A stretch of 5,117 nucleotides of DNA from positions 1 through 5,117 of the forward strand of contig WJJN01000587.1 of the NCBI GenBank assembly GCA_014729735.1, in the 5' to 3' direction. Under the pieces are notes generated by a model. That model was not told where the DNA came from, made no database searches, and was given only the letters and a program-made list of their open reading frames with translations. The DNA is from Candidatus Zhuqueibacterota bacterium. GTDB taxonomy: Bacteria; Zhuqueibacterota; Zhuqueibacteria; Thermofontimicrobiales; Thiofontviventaceae. Numbering within the stretch: the first letter of the stretch is position 1; every line of letters starts with the position of its first letter. Below are positions 4,555 through 5,117 of this stretch, piece after piece. Position numbers and translations under genes: made by a program.

Positions 4555-5117
4555 ATGAAAAGGACGAATATTCCGCACCACAAAAGGCAATTGACTTTCG
4601 GACCATTTAAATTTGAAAATGGTCGTTCACTCGATGAAATTACCTTGACTTACGAGACATGGGGCACGCTGAACGCCGACCGCTCGAACGCGATTCTAAT
4701 CGCGCATGCGCTAACCGGAACCAGTCACGCCGCGAGCAGCGACGACATGCCGCAGCCCGGCTGGTGGGAATATCTGATCGGTCCCGGCAGAGCAATCGAT
4801 ACCCGGCGCTATTTTGTCATCTGCTCCAATGTGCTCGCCGGCTGCTCCGGGACTTCCGGACCATCAACCATCGATCCGGGTACCGGAAAGCCGTTCGGGA
4901 TGAATTTTCCGGTGGTAACGATCCGCGATATGGTGCATGCTCAGAAGCGCCTGCTCGATCATCTGAAAATCGATAAGCTGCTAACGATTACGGGCGCTTC
5001 CATGGGCGGCATGCAGGCGCTGGAATGGGCGGCGAATTATCCCGAACACGTGGAATCGATCATTCCGATTTCCACGCCCGGCAGAGCGTATCCGCAATCC
5101 ATCGCCTACCGCAAATC
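4555..5117 (+). CDS. metX: Homoserine O-acetyltransferase (MetX), N-terminal half, cut by the right edge
   Basis: This open frame of 187 full codons continues past the window; the family is usually 350 to 390 residues. It is an alpha/beta-hydrolase-fold enzyme that acylates L-homoserine, normally with acetyl-CoA, as the committed step of methionine synthesis in the cytoplasm. Landmarks in order: LTYETWGTLN (31-40); HALTGTSH (51-58), the oxyanion-hole region; GWWEYLIGPGRAIDT (69-83); FVICSNVLAGCSGTSGPSTIDP (87-108, in pieces); FPVVTIRDMV (118-127); and GASMGGMQALEW (147-158), with S149 as the nucleophile. The catalytic Asp and His lie beyond the edge. GGAGG (4545-4549) stands five bases before the ATG. 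Control by the SAM-I riboswitch immediately upstream confirms the pathway. Some members of this family use succinyl-CoA instead, and the visible half does not settle that choice. Confidence 0.95.
   Translation, partial: MKRTNIPHHKRQLTFGPFKFENGRSLDEITLTYETWGTLNADRSNAILIAHALTGTSHAASSDDMPQPGWWEYLIGPGRAIDTRRYFVICSNVLAGCSGTSGPSTIDPGTGKPFGMNFPVVTIRDMVHAQKRLLDHLKIDKLLTITGASMGGMQALEWAANYPEHVESIIPISTPGRAYPQSIAYRK

Noticed and set aside
4659..4976. A 105-codon plus-strand ORF inside metX
   Set aside because: It is a different frame of the metX coding sequence, with an Arg-rich translation and no domain. The metX frame carries all the family motifs.
2346..5117. A threonine-methionine operon linking ltaE and metX
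   Set aside because: The two genes are on opposite strands, separated by the UPF0316 gene, and each has its own promoter and start signals. A metabolic link is possible but co-transcription is not.

Overview
The window is bacterial chromosomal DNA of moderate GC with AT-rich intergenic regions. Promoters look sigma-70-like (three have a TATATT -10), most genes carry purine-rich ribosome binding sites, and all genes are housekeeping or accessory metabolic. Nothing points to a phage, plasmid or transposon. A standalone bacterial RRM protein with an RGG-type tail, a SAM-I riboswitch before metX, and a 28-bp palindromic intergenic repeat would suit an FCB-like or deep-branching Gram-negative lineage such as Calditrichota or KSB1. 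That placement is a low-confidence guess.

Layout from left to right: (1) the 5' part of a HEAT-repeat-like gene on the minus strand, running off the left edge, with its promoter. (2) A minus-strand gene for a small RRM RNA-binding protein, followed by a strong intrinsic terminator. (3) A divergent intergenic region leading to a plus-strand radical SAM gene of the SplB/COG1533 type. (4) A convergent intergenic region with two exact copies of a 28-bp hairpin-forming repeat. (5) A minus-strand low-specificity L-threonine aldolase gene (ltaE). (6) A plus-strand UPF0316 membrane protein gene. (7) A long, highly structured leader, from about 4158 to 4554, in front of metX, which is cut by the right edge.

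The metX leader is the most interesting part. After a good promoter comes a 26-codon ORF with its own Shine-Dalgarno sequence. Four of its seven codons from 15 to 21 are Met (MPMGMGM). It is followed by an intrinsic terminator, six bases later by a canonical SAM-I riboswitch, then by a second intrinsic terminator and metX. The first half has the parts of a classical ribosome-mediated attenuator: the segment GCCGGAA occurs both inside the leader ORF and inside the terminator, and one intervening strand can pair with either copy. The arrangement therefore looks like two serial transcription checkpoints, one reading Met translation (charged Met-tRNA) and one reading SAM, on a single methionine-biosynthesis transcript. 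This is inferred from sequence and hand-drawn base pairing only.

The remaining genes seem to be independent single transcription units with no obvious shared pathway. Threonine aldolase and MetX both touch the homoserine/threonine/methionine branch of metabolism, but they lie on opposite strands and are probably not co-regulated.
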